This document shows positions 1 through 5,943 of a DNA stretch of 7,558 nucleotides, in pieces. Numbering within the stretch: the first letter of the stretch is position 1; the number at the start of each line of letters is the position of its first letter. The notes beneath the pieces were generated by a model. That model did no database searches, was not told the DNA's origin, and saw only the letters and a program-made list of their open reading frames with translations. This DNA is from Actinomycetota bacterium (lineage in GTDB: Bacteria > Actinomycetota > Thermoleophilia > Solirubrobacterales > 70-9), in the NCBI GenBank assembly GCA_018268695.1, contig JAFDWD010001123.1:1-7558 (forward strand), given 5' to 3'. Both the position numbers and the translations under genes were made by a program.

Positions 1-327
1 ACCGTCACCCCCGAACTCGCCCGCGCGTTCAATCTGCCGGTCGAAGAAGGCGTCCTCGTGCAGCAGGTCGAGGAAGGCGGCCCGGCAGCGGCCGCCGGCA
101 TCCAGGGAGCGACCACTGCGGCGGAAGTCGAAGGCCAGGAATTCGGCCTCGGCGGCGACATCATCACCGCCATCGGCGGAGAAAAGATCGGATCCACCGA
201 AGACTTGGTGAAGACGATCTCCAACGCCCACGCCGGGGAAACGGTCGAAGTGACCGTGGTCCGCGGCGGACAGACCGCGACGGTGAGCGTGAAGCTCGCC
301 GAACGCCCCGCCACCTCGGCGGGATAA
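1..327 (+). CDS. C-terminal PDZ domain of an HtrA/DegP-like serine protease (5' end outside window)
   Basis: Only the last 108 codons are in the window, read in frame from base 1 to the TAA at 325-327. They form one PDZ domain. The carboxylate-binding loop is GVLVQQV (residues 18-24 of the fragment), followed by GGPAAAAGI, then GGDIITAIGGEKI, then a helix beginning STEDLVKTI, and a final strand with VEVTVVRGGQTATVSVKL. The order and the 'GD.I..I.G..I' core are those of trypsin-like HtrA/DegP/DegQ proteases, which degrade or refold damaged exported proteins, usually anchored at the membrane or in the cell envelope. The protease domain itself is not visible. The insertion rich in A, E and G between the two PDZ strands (about residues 31-52) is common in actinobacterial HtrA. 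A PDZ-only protein or a site-2-type protease is less likely, because the C-terminal position and loop sequence fit HtrA best. Confidence 0.85.
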   Translation, partial: TVTPELARAFNLPVEEGVLVQQVEEGGPAAAAGIQGATTAAEVEGQEFGLGGDIITAIGGEKIGSTEDLVKTISNAHAGETVEVTVVRGGQTATVSVKLAERPATSAG

Positions 328-377
328 GACGGCGGGCGTCCCTTCAAGGCGCCTTCCTCCGAAGCCACCCACGAAAC

Positions 378-414
378 CCCCGGCGCCCCACCCCATCCGG
401 TGAGGGCGCCGGGG
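378..414 (+). terminator. GC-rich hairpin after the protease gene, probable terminator
   Basis: The arms at 378-388 and 404-414 are perfectly complementary over 11 bp (CCCCGGCGCCC with GGGCGCCGGGG), with a 15-nt loop. The hairpin starts about 50 nt after the protease stop codon and ends about 50 nt before the ATPase start. No U-run follows (the next bases are CGCTTCGGCATT), so it is not a classical intrinsic terminator. U-less hairpins in this position are common in GC-rich actinobacteria. A perfect 10-bp palindrome, AAGGCGCCTT (346-355), lies just upstream and may add structure. Confidence 0.5.
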
Positions 415-450
415 CGCTTCGGCATTGTGCGGCGCCGCTCCGCCTAGGCA

Positions 451-456
451 TAGGGT
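451..456 (+). promoter_or_regulatory. Possible -10 box of the ATPase gene
   Basis: TAGGGT fits the TAnnnT -10 pattern and ends 9 nt before the ATG at 466, so transcription could begin within a few bases of the start codon. The same bases contain AGGG (452-455), which could instead be a weak Shine-Dalgarno site 10 nt from the ATG. A TTGTGC (425-430) sits 20 nt upstream, too far for a standard -35. The assignment is tentative. Confidence 0.3.
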
Positions 457-465
457 TCGCGGCGA

Positions 466-2835
466 ATGGCCACCGCGACCTCCCCTCCCGGGCTCACCGA
501 GGCCGAGGCCGAGCGCCGCCTGCAAGAGGTCGGGCCGCCGCACGAGCAGCGCACCAGCCGCTCGTACCTCTCGATCGCGATCGCCAACACGTTCACGGTC
601 TTCAACCTGATCCTCGCCGGGTTCGGGATCGCGACGATCGTCTTCGGCAATCCGAAGGACGCGCTCTTCCTCGGGATCCTCGTCGCCAACGTCGCGATCG
701 GGACCTTCCAGGAGGTGCGCGCCAAGCGCGCCCTGGACCGGCTCGCGGCCCTGGTCGTCGCCAAGGCGACCGTGGTGCGCGACGGCGAGCCGCGCCAGGT
801 GCCGGTCGGCGAGGTCGTGGTCGGGGACCTGGTGCGGATCGGCAGCGGCGACCAGCTCCCCGCCGACGGGAAGCTGGTGCGCTCCGAGGGACTGGCGCTG
901 GACGAGTCCGACCTCACCGGCGAGTCCGAGCCGGTGGTGCGCAAGGTCGGCGAGGAGGTCTTCTCCGGCACCTTCGCCCTCGAAGGCGAGGGGGACTTCG
1001 AGGCGACCGCGGTCGGCGCCGAGAGCCACGCGGCGCGGCTGACCGAGACCGCGAAACGCTTCCGCCACCCACGCTCGCCGCTGGAGCGGGCGATGGATCG
1101 ACTGCTGATCATCATGGTCGGAACGATGGCCCCGCTCGGGATCGGCCTCGGGATCTCCCTGGCGATCCGCAACGTGAGCCAGTCCGACGCGGTCGAGACG
1201 CTCACCGCCGGGATCGTGAACATCGTCCCCGAGGGGCTGATCCTGCTCGTCTCCCTGACCGCGGCGGTGACGGCGGCGAAGATGGCCCGCAAGGGGATCC
1301 TGGCGCAGCAGCTGAACGCGATCGAGTCGCTGGCCTCGGTGTCGGTGATGTGCACCGACAAGACCGGGACGCTGACCGAGGCCTCGCTGCGGGTGGTCGA
1401 GGTGATCCCCGCCGAGGGCGTCGAGGAGGCGGACCTGGCGAGCGCCTTCGGCACCTACGCGGCGAGCGCGCCGACGCGGAACTCGACCCTGGAGGCGATC
1501 TTCGCGGCCGGATTGGGCGATGGCGCCGCCGAGAAGCCGACCGCCGTGATCCCGTTCTCGTCCCGTCGACGTTGGAGCGCCCTGGAGATCGATGGGAGAC
1601 GCCTGGTCCTGGGCGCCCCGGAGGCATTGCTGGCTGAGGATGGATTGGCGGATCAGGCTTCGAAGGAGGCCGCCTCCGGGCGGCGGGTCCTCGCCCTAGC
1701 CGCCTACGACTCCCCGCTCCCCGAACCCGGTCCCGAGGTCGAGCTGACCGCGCCGCTGCGGCCGCTCGGGATCGTCGTCCTCGCCGAGGAGCTGCGCGCC
1801 TCGGCGGCCGAGACGATCGCCTTCTTCGCCCGCGAGGACGTCGCCCTGAAGATCCTCTCCGGCGACAACCCGGCGACGGTCGGGGCGATCGCCCGGGATC
1901 TCGGGATCGAGGCGAGCGGCCCGGCCCTCGACGGGCGCCACCTGCCCTCCGACGACGCCGAGCTGCTCACGGCGGTGATGGCCGCGCCCGCGATCGGCCG
2001 GATCTCCCCGGAGGGCAAGGAGCGGGTCGTCCGCGTGCTGAGCGAGGGCGGCGAGTACGTCGGCATGCTCGGCGACGGGGTGAACGACGTGCCGGCGCTG
2101 AAGCAGGCGCGGCTGGCGATCGCCCAGGGCAGCGGCACCCAGATGGCGCGCTCGGTGTCGGACCTGGTCCTGGTGTCCGGAGAGTTCAGCGAGGTGCCGC
2201 CGATGGTCGGCGAAGGCCGCCAGATCCTGCGCAACATCCAGCGGGTCGCGCGCCTCTTCATCTCGAAGGCGGTCTTCACCGCCTTCCTCGTCCTCGTGAT
2301 CGCGATCCCGAGCGGCGTCTTCCCGATGCTGCCGCGCCAGTTCACGCTCACCTCGACCTTCACGATCGGCATCCCGGCGTTCCTGCTGGCGCTGGCGCCG
2401 TCGAGCGGCCCGTGGCGGCCGGAGGGATTCCTGCGGGCGATCGCGCGGTTCTCGATCCCCGCCGGGCTCGCGACCGGGATCGGGATCCTCGTCACCTACC
2501 TGCTCGCCCGCCACGCCTTCGACGTCGATCTGACCCAGGCGCGGAGCGCCACGGCGGCCACGGTCGTCGTCTCCGGTCTGGCGATCGTCTTCGCCCTCGA
2601 GGATCAGCCGGGGACGCGGCGGCTCGTGGTCGGGGCGCTCTGCGCGACGATGGCGGCCCTCTTCCTCGGCGCCTGCGCGGTCCCCGTCGCCCGCGAATTC
2701 TTCGAAATCGCCAGCCCGACCGGAGGGATGATCGGCGCCTGGCTGATCGGCTCCGCGGTCTCGATCGGGCTGCTGACGGCGGCCCTGCGTCTGATCGCGG
2801 CTCTCGACCGGCGCGCCGACCTGGCAACCACCTGA
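466..2835 (+). CDS. P-type cation-translocating ATPase, P2-like (CtpE-like)
   Basis: This 789-residue protein is a complete P-type ATPase that moves cations across the cytoplasmic membrane using ATP. The actuator domain carries LTGES (T151-S154). The phosphorylation motif is TDKTGTLT, with the acceptor aspartate at D298. The nucleotide domain spans about 310-440, and the hinge residues are SGDNPATV (465-472) and GDGVND (536-541). I count ten likely membrane segments, roughly at 34-60, 64-82, 213-235, 246-272, 595-617, 622-645, 662-682, 694-711, 720-740 and 752-778, the P2 arrangement. Segment M4 has VPEGL (254-258), as in Ca2+/Mg2+-type pumps. There is no CPx motif or N-terminal metal-binding domain, which argues against a copper or zinc exporter. 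Mycobacterial CtpE, a calcium importer of similar length (about 800 residues), is the closest relative I can name; the ion moved here is inferred. The usual KGAPE lysine is a leucine (LGAPE, 382-386). The ATG at 466 gives a normal N terminus for the family. Confidence 0.92.
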   Translation: MATATSPPGLTEAEAERRLQEVGPPHEQRTSRSYLSIAIANTFTVFNLILAGFGIATIVFGNPKDALFLGILVANVAIGTFQEVRAKRALDRLAALVVAKATVVRDGEPRQVPVGEVVVGDLVRIGSGDQLPADGKLVRSEGLALDESDLTGESEPVVRKVGEEVFSGTFALEGEGDFEATAVGAESHAARLTETAKRFRHPRSPLERAMDRLLIIMVGTMAPLGIGLGISLAIRNVSQSDAVETLTAGIVNIVPEGLILLVSLTAAVTAAKMARKGILAQQLNAIESLASVSVMCTDKTGTLTEASLRVVEVIPAEGVEEADLASAFGTYAASAPTRNSTLEAIFAAGLGDGAAEKPTAVIPFSSRRRWSALEIDGRRLVLGAPEALLAEDGLADQASKEAASGRRVLALAAYDSPLPEPGPEVELTAPLRPLGIVVLAEELRASAAETIAFFAREDVALKILSGDNPATVGAIARDLGIEASGPALDGRHLPSDDAELLTAVMAAPAIGRISPEGKERVVRVLSEGGEYVGMLGDGVNDVPALKQARLAIAQGSGTQMARSVSDLVLVSGEFSEVPPMVGEGRQILRNIQRVARLFISKAVFTAFLVLVIAIPSGVFPMLPRQFTLTSTFTIGIPAFLLALAPSSGPWRPEGFLRAIARFSIPAGLATGIGILVTYLLARHAFDVDLTQARSATAATVVVSGLAIVFALEDQPGTRRLVVGALCATMAALFLGACAVPVAREFFEIASPTGGMIGAWLIGSAVSIGLLTAALRLIAALDRRADLATT

Positions 2836-2856
2836 ACGACTTGCAACACTGGACCT

Positions 2857-3183
2857 GTGGGAGTCGTAGAGGCCGTCCTCATCATCCTGGCGTTGAAGAT
2901 CCCGATCGTCGGGTTGATCGTCTTCGTCTACTGGCTGATGAAGGAACCGGTCGACGGAGCCGAGACGGACAAGGTCCGCGAAAAGCTGCCGCCGCGACTG
3001 CCCGAGCCCGGGGACACGCTCCGCCCGCGCAGGCGCGGCCCGCACGGGGGCGCCGCCCAGGCGCTACCGAGCCCCCGTCGCGACCCGCACCCGGTCGTCG
3101 CCCCTCGTGTCGTACCAGCCGCCCGCGAGGCCTCGACGGGACCTACTCGACCCGAAAGCGCTCCGGAACCTTTTTCTCGGTAG
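2857..3183 (+). CDS. Small single-segment membrane protein with basic proline-rich tail
   Basis: This is a 108-residue protein starting at GTG, 21 bp after the ATPase stop, so it is probably co-transcribed with the ATPase. Residues 4-27 form one hydrophobic segment (VEAVLIILALKIPIVGL and onward) ending in FVYWLMKEP. The rest is polar and rich in proline and arginine, with the cluster RRRGPHGG at 58-65 and PRRDPHP at 73-79. I believe small actinobacterial membrane proteins with an LALKIP segment and an RRGPHG-type motif recur near the C terminus, but I cannot name a family or a function. No strong Shine-Dalgarno site precedes the GTG. The last 41 bp (3143-3183) overlap the 3' end of the convergent ppk2 gene. 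The poorly structured C-terminal third could therefore be a readthrough extension, although no earlier stop is present in this frame. Confidence 0.65.
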   Translation: MGVVEAVLIILALKIPIVGLIVFVYWLMKEPVDGAETDKVREKLPPRLPEPGDTLRPRRRGPHGGAAQALPSPRRDPHPVVAPRVVPAAREASTGPTRPESAPEPFSR

Positions 3184-3940
3184 CCCGGGGCGGGCGCTCG
3201 TAGTGCCGCTCCTGGCGGGGCGGGAGCTTGATCCGCTCCTGGTCCACCCGGCGGTAGGGGACCTGATCGAGCAGGTGGCTGATCAGGTTGAGGCGCGCCG
3301 TGCGCTTGTCGTCGCCTTCGACCACGAACCAGGGTGACTCCTCGGTGTCGGTACGGGCGAACATCTCGTCTTTGGCCTCGGCGTAGTCGACCCAGCGGGC
3401 CCGCGCCTCACGGTCGATCGGCGACAGCTTCCACCGCTTCGCCGGATTGTCGAGGCGGGCCTGAAAGCGGCGCTCCTGCTCGTCGTCGGAGACCGAGAGC
3501 CAGTACTTGATCAGGTGGATGCCGGAACGCTGGAGGATCCGCTCGAAGCGCGGGCAGGAGTGCATGAACTCCTCGTACTCGTCGTCGGTGCAGAAGCCCA
3601 TCACCCGCTCGACCCCGGCGCGGTTGTACCAGGAGCGGTCGAAGAGGACCATCTCCCCGGCCGCGGGCAGCTGCGCCACGTAGCGCTGGAAGTACCACTG
3701 GGTTTTCTCCCGGTCGCTCGGCATGCCGAGGGCGACGTCGCGGACCACCCGCGGATTGGTCTTTTCCGCGATCCGCCGGATCGTGCCGCCCTTGCCCGCG
3801 GTGTCGCGGCCCTCGAAGATGACGACGACTTTCAGCCCCTCGTGGACGATCCATTCCTGCAGATGGACGAGCTCGATCTGCAGGCGCTTCAGCTCCTTTT
3901 CGTAGCCCTTCTTGCCAAGTACCTCGGGCTGGGCGGCCAT
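3143..3940 (-). CDS. ppk2: Polyphosphate kinase 2, PA0141-like (class I type)
   Basis: PPK2 enzymes transfer phosphate between inorganic polyphosphate and nucleotides. Single-domain PA0141-type members mainly use polyphosphate to make NTPs from NDPs. This 265-residue cytosolic protein has the P-loop FEGRDTAGKGG (42-52), the Walker B region VLFDRSWYNRAGVERV (98-113), and the lid region KRWKLSPIDREARARWVDY (168-186). It continues with AKDEMFARTDTEESPWFVVEGDDK (189-212) and the LNLISHLLDQVPY end seen in this family. The length is normal for a one-domain enzyme. The gene begins 3 bp after the stop of the 149-residue gene (TGA-GCG-ATG), so the two are very likely one operon, and translation is probably coupled. 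The promoter is likely the one upstream of 4393, which carries a perfect SOS-box palindrome. The family assignment is firm; the preferred nucleotide is inferred from subfamily resemblance. Confidence 0.95.
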   Translation of the reverse strand: MAAQPEVLGKKGYEKELKRLQIELVHLQEWIVHEGLKVVVIFEGRDTAGKGGTIRRIAEKTNPRVVRDVALGMPSDREKTQWYFQRYVAQLPAAGEMVLFDRSWYNRAGVERVMGFCTDDEYEEFMHSCPRFERILQRSGIHLIKYWLSVSDDEQERRFQARLDNPAKRWKLSPIDREARARWVDYAEAKDEMFARTDTEESPWFVVEGDDKRTARLNLISHLLDQVPYRRVDQERIKLPPRQERHYERPPRATEKKVPERFRVE

Positions 3941-3943
3941 CGC

Positions 3944-4393
3944 TCAGGCGGTGATCCCGAGGGCGCCTTCGATCTCGGCGATCGCGCTCGCCTCGGCCTC
4001 GGTCACGCCGTCCTCGGAGCCCTTCTCCTTCTTCGCGTGGGCCACCTTCTTGGCCAGGTTGACGACGAAGAGGCGGTAGTCGCCTAGCTCTTCCGGGGTC
4101 GCCTTGGCCTCGACGAGGCCGACCGCGGTGCGGATCTCCTCCAGATAGGCGTCCTTCAGCTCCTCCTTGGAGTGCGCCTTGGGGTGATCGGCCTTGGGAC
4201 GGTGGGTGACGATCTCGTCGAGCAGCTCGGAGGCGCCGTGCTCCTTGCGCGCATCGGTATAGGCGCCCGCCATCGCGAAGGTCTCGCGAAAGGTGCCGCC
4301 GCGTTCCGCCGTGGTGACGATCATCCCGGCGCTGGTCGGGCCCTCGAGCACCTGCTTCCACTCCTCCTCGGTGAAGTCCGCTTTCGTCGTCAT
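3944..4393 (-). CDS. Uncharacterised helical protein, first gene of the ppk2 operon
   Basis: I do not recognise a named function for this 149-residue soluble protein. It opens with DFTEEEWKQVLEGP (6-19) followed by a hydrophobic stretch AGMIVTTAE (22-30). It has a basic, histidine-containing middle segment (THRPKADHPKAHSKEEL, 63-79) and two predicted helices at the C-terminal end (about 100-124 and 130-146: ATPEELGDYRLFVVNLAKKVAHAKKE, then VTEAEASAIAEIEGALG). The helical tail with its acidic 'TEAEASAIAEI' run resembles the general style of TerB-like all-helical domains, but that is a weak impression. The start is supported by a strong Shine-Dalgarno site (AAGGAG, 4405-4400) 6 nt before the ATG. 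It lies 3 bp from ppk2, which suggests a role linked to polyphosphate or nucleotide metabolism. Its promoter region carries a LexA-type palindrome. Confidence 0.85.
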   Translation of the reverse strand: MTTKADFTEEEWKQVLEGPTSAGMIVTTAERGGTFRETFAMAGAYTDARKEHGASELLDEIVTHRPKADHPKAHSKEELKDAYLEEIRTAVGLVEAKATPEELGDYRLFVVNLAKKVAHAKKEKGSEDGVTEAEASAIAEIEGALGITA

Positions 4394-4399
4394 CCGTCT

Positions 4400-4405
4400 C
4401 TCCTT
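4400..4405 (-). promoter_or_regulatory. Strong ribosome binding site of the ppk2 operon
   Basis: On the minus strand, AAGGAG lies 6 nt before the ATG at 4393. It is the best Shine-Dalgarno match I see in the window and fixes the start of the first gene of the operon. Several neighbouring genes instead look leaderless, so this operon appears to use a conventional 5' leader of about 27 nt. Confidence 0.75.
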
Positions 4406-4426
4406 CTCGTCGCTGGGGTCGCAGAG

Positions 4427-4432
4427 AAACTA
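4427..4432 (-). promoter_or_regulatory. Probable -10 box of the ppk2 operon
   Basis: On the minus strand, TAGTTT (4432 to 4427) fits the TAnnnT -10 pattern and predicts a start of transcription near 4420, giving a leader of about 27 nt that contains the strong ribosome binding site. At 17-nt spacing the -35 position falls on CATATG at 4455-4450, the centre of the LexA-type palindrome. It does not resemble TTGACA, so the promoter would be intrinsically weak. Confidence 0.45.
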
Positions 4433-4445
4433 CTTGAAGGGGATG

Positions 4446-4459
4446 CGAACATATGTTCG
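4446..4459. promoter_or_regulatory. LexA/DinR-type SOS box in a divergent intergenic region
   Basis: CGAACATATGTTCG is a perfect 14-bp palindrome. It matches exactly the Gram-positive SOS box (GAAC-N4-GTTC core, CGAAC and GTTCG ends), the binding site of LexA in Bacillus (DinR) and in mycobacteria. It lies between two divergent transcription units. For the minus-strand ppk2 operon it covers the -35 region of the predicted promoter, the expected place for a repressor. For the plus-strand gene it spans the start codon, because the ATG at 4453-4455 is inside the palindrome. LexA itself is not encoded in the window. The match is seen directly; regulation by LexA is inferred. Confidence 0.8.
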
Positions 4460-4818
4460 TGGCCACTCACTCGGAAGCCTTGGGACGCTTCAACGCCGCG
4501 GTCGAGCGGCGCGACCTGGAGGGCGCCTCGCGGGCGGCACGGGAAATGTCGGAGAGCGGCCCGGTGAGCCTCCACTGCGCGCTGGAGCTCTTGATCCTGC
4601 TGGCGCGGGCGGGCGATCGGCGCTTCGAGGCGGCGGCCCGACGCTGGCTCGTGCGCCTCGGGCAGGAGCGCCGCGCCGCCGAGGAGCCCCATACGTTGAC
4701 CGAGCTGCAGATCGCCAGCGTCGCCGTCGCGGGCCTGGCCGACGAGCGGATATCCCGCCGCTGCGAGGGGGTCCTGCGGGCGCTGGTGAGGTGGGTCGAG
4801 GAGGGCGAAGCCGCCTGA
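4453..4818 (+). CDS. Small all-helical protein of unknown function, divergent to the ppk2 operon
   Basis: This 121-residue cytosolic protein appears entirely helical. The first part is ALGRFNAAVERRDLEGASRAAREM (9-32), the central helix VSLHCALELLILLARAG (38-54), then RRFEAAARRWLVRLGQER (56-73), and a final pair around TLTELQIASVAVAGLADE and VLRALVRWVEE (81-117). The layout, short helices with a repeated 'D..aA...A' pattern and an 'RfE.AA.RWL.R' block, matches small uncharacterised proteins I associate with high-GC actinobacteria; no function is assigned. The start at 4453 is supported by AAGGGG (4437-4442) about 10 nt upstream, but the ATG lies inside the SOS-box palindrome. A start at GTG 4459 is possible. 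The gene ends 1 bp before the convergent dehydrogenase, and the two stop codons sit in the inverted repeat CGCCTGA-C-TCAGGCG (4812-4826). Confidence 0.75.
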   Translation: MFVATHSEALGRFNAAVERRDLEGASRAAREMSESGPVSLHCALELLILLARAGDRRFEAAARRWLVRLGQERRAAEEPHTLTELQIASVAVAGLADERISRRCEGVLRALVRWVEEGEAA

Positions 4819-4819
4819 C

Positions 4820-5785
4820 TCAGGCGTCGGGAAGCGGGACCGGGGTCGCCGGCTCCTCGCCGCGAGCGATCGCGATCGCGTTGCGGGCCGCCAGCTCGGC
4901 CATCGCGGCGCGGGTCTCCACCGTCGCCGAGCCGATGTGCGGCAGGAGGACGACGTTCTCCAGGTCGAGCAGCCCGGGATGAACGTTCGGCTCGTCTTCG
5001 AAGACGTCGAGGCCGGCGCCGCCGATCCGGCCGGCGCGCAGTGCCTCCACCAGCGCCGCTTCGTCGACCACGGCCCCGCGGGCGGTGTTGACCAGGGTGG
5101 CGGTCGGTTTCATCAGGGCGAGCTCCCGGGCGCCGACCAGGTGCCGGGTCTCCGGCGTCAACGGCGTGTGGAGGCTGACCACGTCGCTGGTCGCGAGGAG
5201 CTCGTCGAGATCCAGGCGGGTCGCGTCCAGATCGTCGGCATGCCGGGACTCGCGCCGGCCGTAATAGGCGATCTCCATGCCGAAGGCGCGCCCGCGGGCG
5301 GCGACGCGCGCACCGATCCCGCCGAGGCCGACGATCCCGAGCCGACCGCCGCGCAGGTCGTGGCCGACCATGAAGCCCATCCCCCACTCCCACGGCTCAC
5401 CGGCTCGGACCAACCTCTCCGCCTCGCCGAGCCGGCGGCGGGCGGCGAGGATGAGGGCGAACGTGAGGTCGGCCGTCGCGTCATCGAGCACGCCGGGGGT
5501 ATTGGTGACGACGATCCCGCGTCGGGCGCAGGCGGCGAGATCGACGTTGTCGAAGCCGACGGCGGCGTTGCAGACGGCCCGCAGCCCCTCGCCCGCCGCC
5601 TCCAGGAACTCCTCGTCGACGCGGACGTAGAGCATCGTCAGGGCGATGTCGGCACCTTCCACCAGCCGCAACAGTTCCTCGCGCTCCGGCCTGCCGGCGC
5701 CGGGCACTTCCCGCACCTCCCCCGCTTCGGCGAGCATCTCGGGGGCCCGGCCGGGCAGGGCGGCGGTCACGGCGAAGGTCGTCAT
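4820..5785 (-). CDS. D-isomer-specific 2-hydroxyacid dehydrogenase (glyoxylate/hydroxypyruvate reductase-like)
   Basis: The enzyme reduces a 2-keto acid to a D-2-hydroxy acid, or the reverse, with NAD(P)H in the cytosol. The 321-residue length is typical. The Rossmann motif is GLGGIG (153-158). The catalytic triad is visible as R236 (in NTARGAVVDE), E265 (in DVFEDEP) and H283 (in LPHIGSAT). NAAVGFDNVD (73-82) and TPGVLDDATADLTFALILAARR (96-117) are family blocks of the substrate and dimer regions. After the second beta strand comes YYGRRES (174-180); arginines here, with no acidic residue, suggest NADP(H) rather than NAD(H). The sequence is closest in style to GyaR/GRHPR glyoxylate reductases, but PGDH-like or other keto-acid reductases cannot be excluded. 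It appears to be a single-gene unit, with the DUF4235 terminator just upstream and a possible leaderless promoter. Confidence 0.93.
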   Translation of the reverse strand: MTTFAVTAALPGRAPEMLAEAGEVREVPGAGRPEREELLRLVEGADIALTMLYVRVDEEFLEAAGEGLRAVCNAAVGFDNVDLAACARRGIVVTNTPGVLDDATADLTFALILAARRRLGEAERLVRAGEPWEWGMGFMVGHDLRGGRLGIVGLGGIGARVAARGRAFGMEIAYYGRRESRHADDLDATRLDLDELLATSDVVSLHTPLTPETRHLVGARELALMKPTATLVNTARGAVVDEAALVEALRAGRIGGAGLDVFEDEPNVHPGLLDLENVVLLPHIGSATVETRAAMAELAARNAIAIARGEEPATPVPLPDA

Positions 5786-5811
5786 CGGCCCTTATTACCA
5801 GTCATCGGCCC
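5781..5811. repeat. 11-bp direct repeat around the dehydrogenase start codon
   Basis: GTCATCGGCCC occurs at 5781-5791 and again at 5801-5811, exactly 20 bp apart. On the minus strand each copy reads GGGCCGATGAC, so the start-codon context of the dehydrogenase is duplicated. The upstream copy opens a 7-codon reading frame (5805-5782, MTGNKGR) whose TGA overlaps the dehydrogenase ATG as ATGA. Two explanations compete: a local duplication, or a short upstream frame that couples translation. Confidence 0.6.
5792..5797 (-). promoter_or_regulatory. Possible -10 box for a leaderless dehydrogenase mRNA
   Basis: On the minus strand, TAATAA (5797-5792) lies 6 nt before the ATG at 5785. That spacing would place the first transcribed base on the A of the start codon. 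The -35 region (about 5815-5820, CCCTTT) is poor and coincides with the pyrimidine tail of the upstream terminator. AAGGG is present but only 3 nt from the ATG, too close for a good ribosome binding site, which favours the leaderless reading. Confidence 0.4.
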
Positions 5812-5814
5812 GGG

Positions 5815-5856
5815 AAAGGGAAAAGGCGTCCCTCCGGGGCAGTGGAGGGACGCCTT
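5815..5856 (-). terminator. Intrinsic terminator of the DUF4235 gene
   Basis: A 13-bp perfect stem (5856-5844 with 5835-5823; AAGGCGTCCCTCC with GGAGGGACGCCTT) encloses an 8-nt loop. On the minus strand it is followed by TTTTCCCTTT. This is the clearest rho-independent terminator in the window. It lies about 90 nt after the DUF4235 stop at 5944 and just before the dehydrogenase promoter, so it separates the two minus-strand genes. The 87 bases between stop and stem hold no gene that I can see. Confidence 0.8.
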
Positions 5857-5943
5857 CAGGGAACTGCAGGGGGAGATCCCGCCCCTACCCACCGTTCACA
5901 TCCCTAAAACCGGGTACGAAAGGAAATTGGAGACGAGCGCCGC

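Noticed and set aside
425..454. TTGTGC with CATAGG as a sigma-70 type promoter for the ATPase
   Set aside because: The match to the -10 is poor at the allowed spacing, and TAGGGT at 451-456 fits better but without a -35. I kept only the -10 candidate at low confidence.
444..1454. Long minus-strand reading frame of 336 codons opposite the ATPase
   Set aside because: It lies antisense to conserved ATPase motifs, its translation is a low-complexity S/R/P/T mix with no domain, and long antisense frames are expected in DNA this GC-rich.
1696..3045. Minus-strand frame of 449 codons, largest antisense frame
   Set aside because: The translation is dominated by R, D, G, Q and E with no recognisable fold, and it is opposite the ATPase P-domain and C-terminal membrane region.
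3408..4466. Minus-strand frame of 352 codons through the ppk2 operon
   Set aside because: It is out of frame with both real genes and is R/G-rich. The real genes have conserved PPK2 motifs and a strong ribosome binding site.
4812..4826. Inverted repeat CGCCTGA-C-TCAGGCG at the convergent stop codons, as a bidirectional terminator
   Set aside because: As RNA only five pairs around a 5-nt loop would remain. It arises largely because both genes end in similar Ala/stop codons facing each other, so I do not call it a terminator.
4443..4982. Plus-strand frame starting near ATG 4443 just before the helical gene
   Set aside because: It is in a different frame, reads R/G/P-rich sequence, and runs into the convergent dehydrogenase. 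The frame from 4453 has regular amphipathic helices and stops cleanly at 4818.
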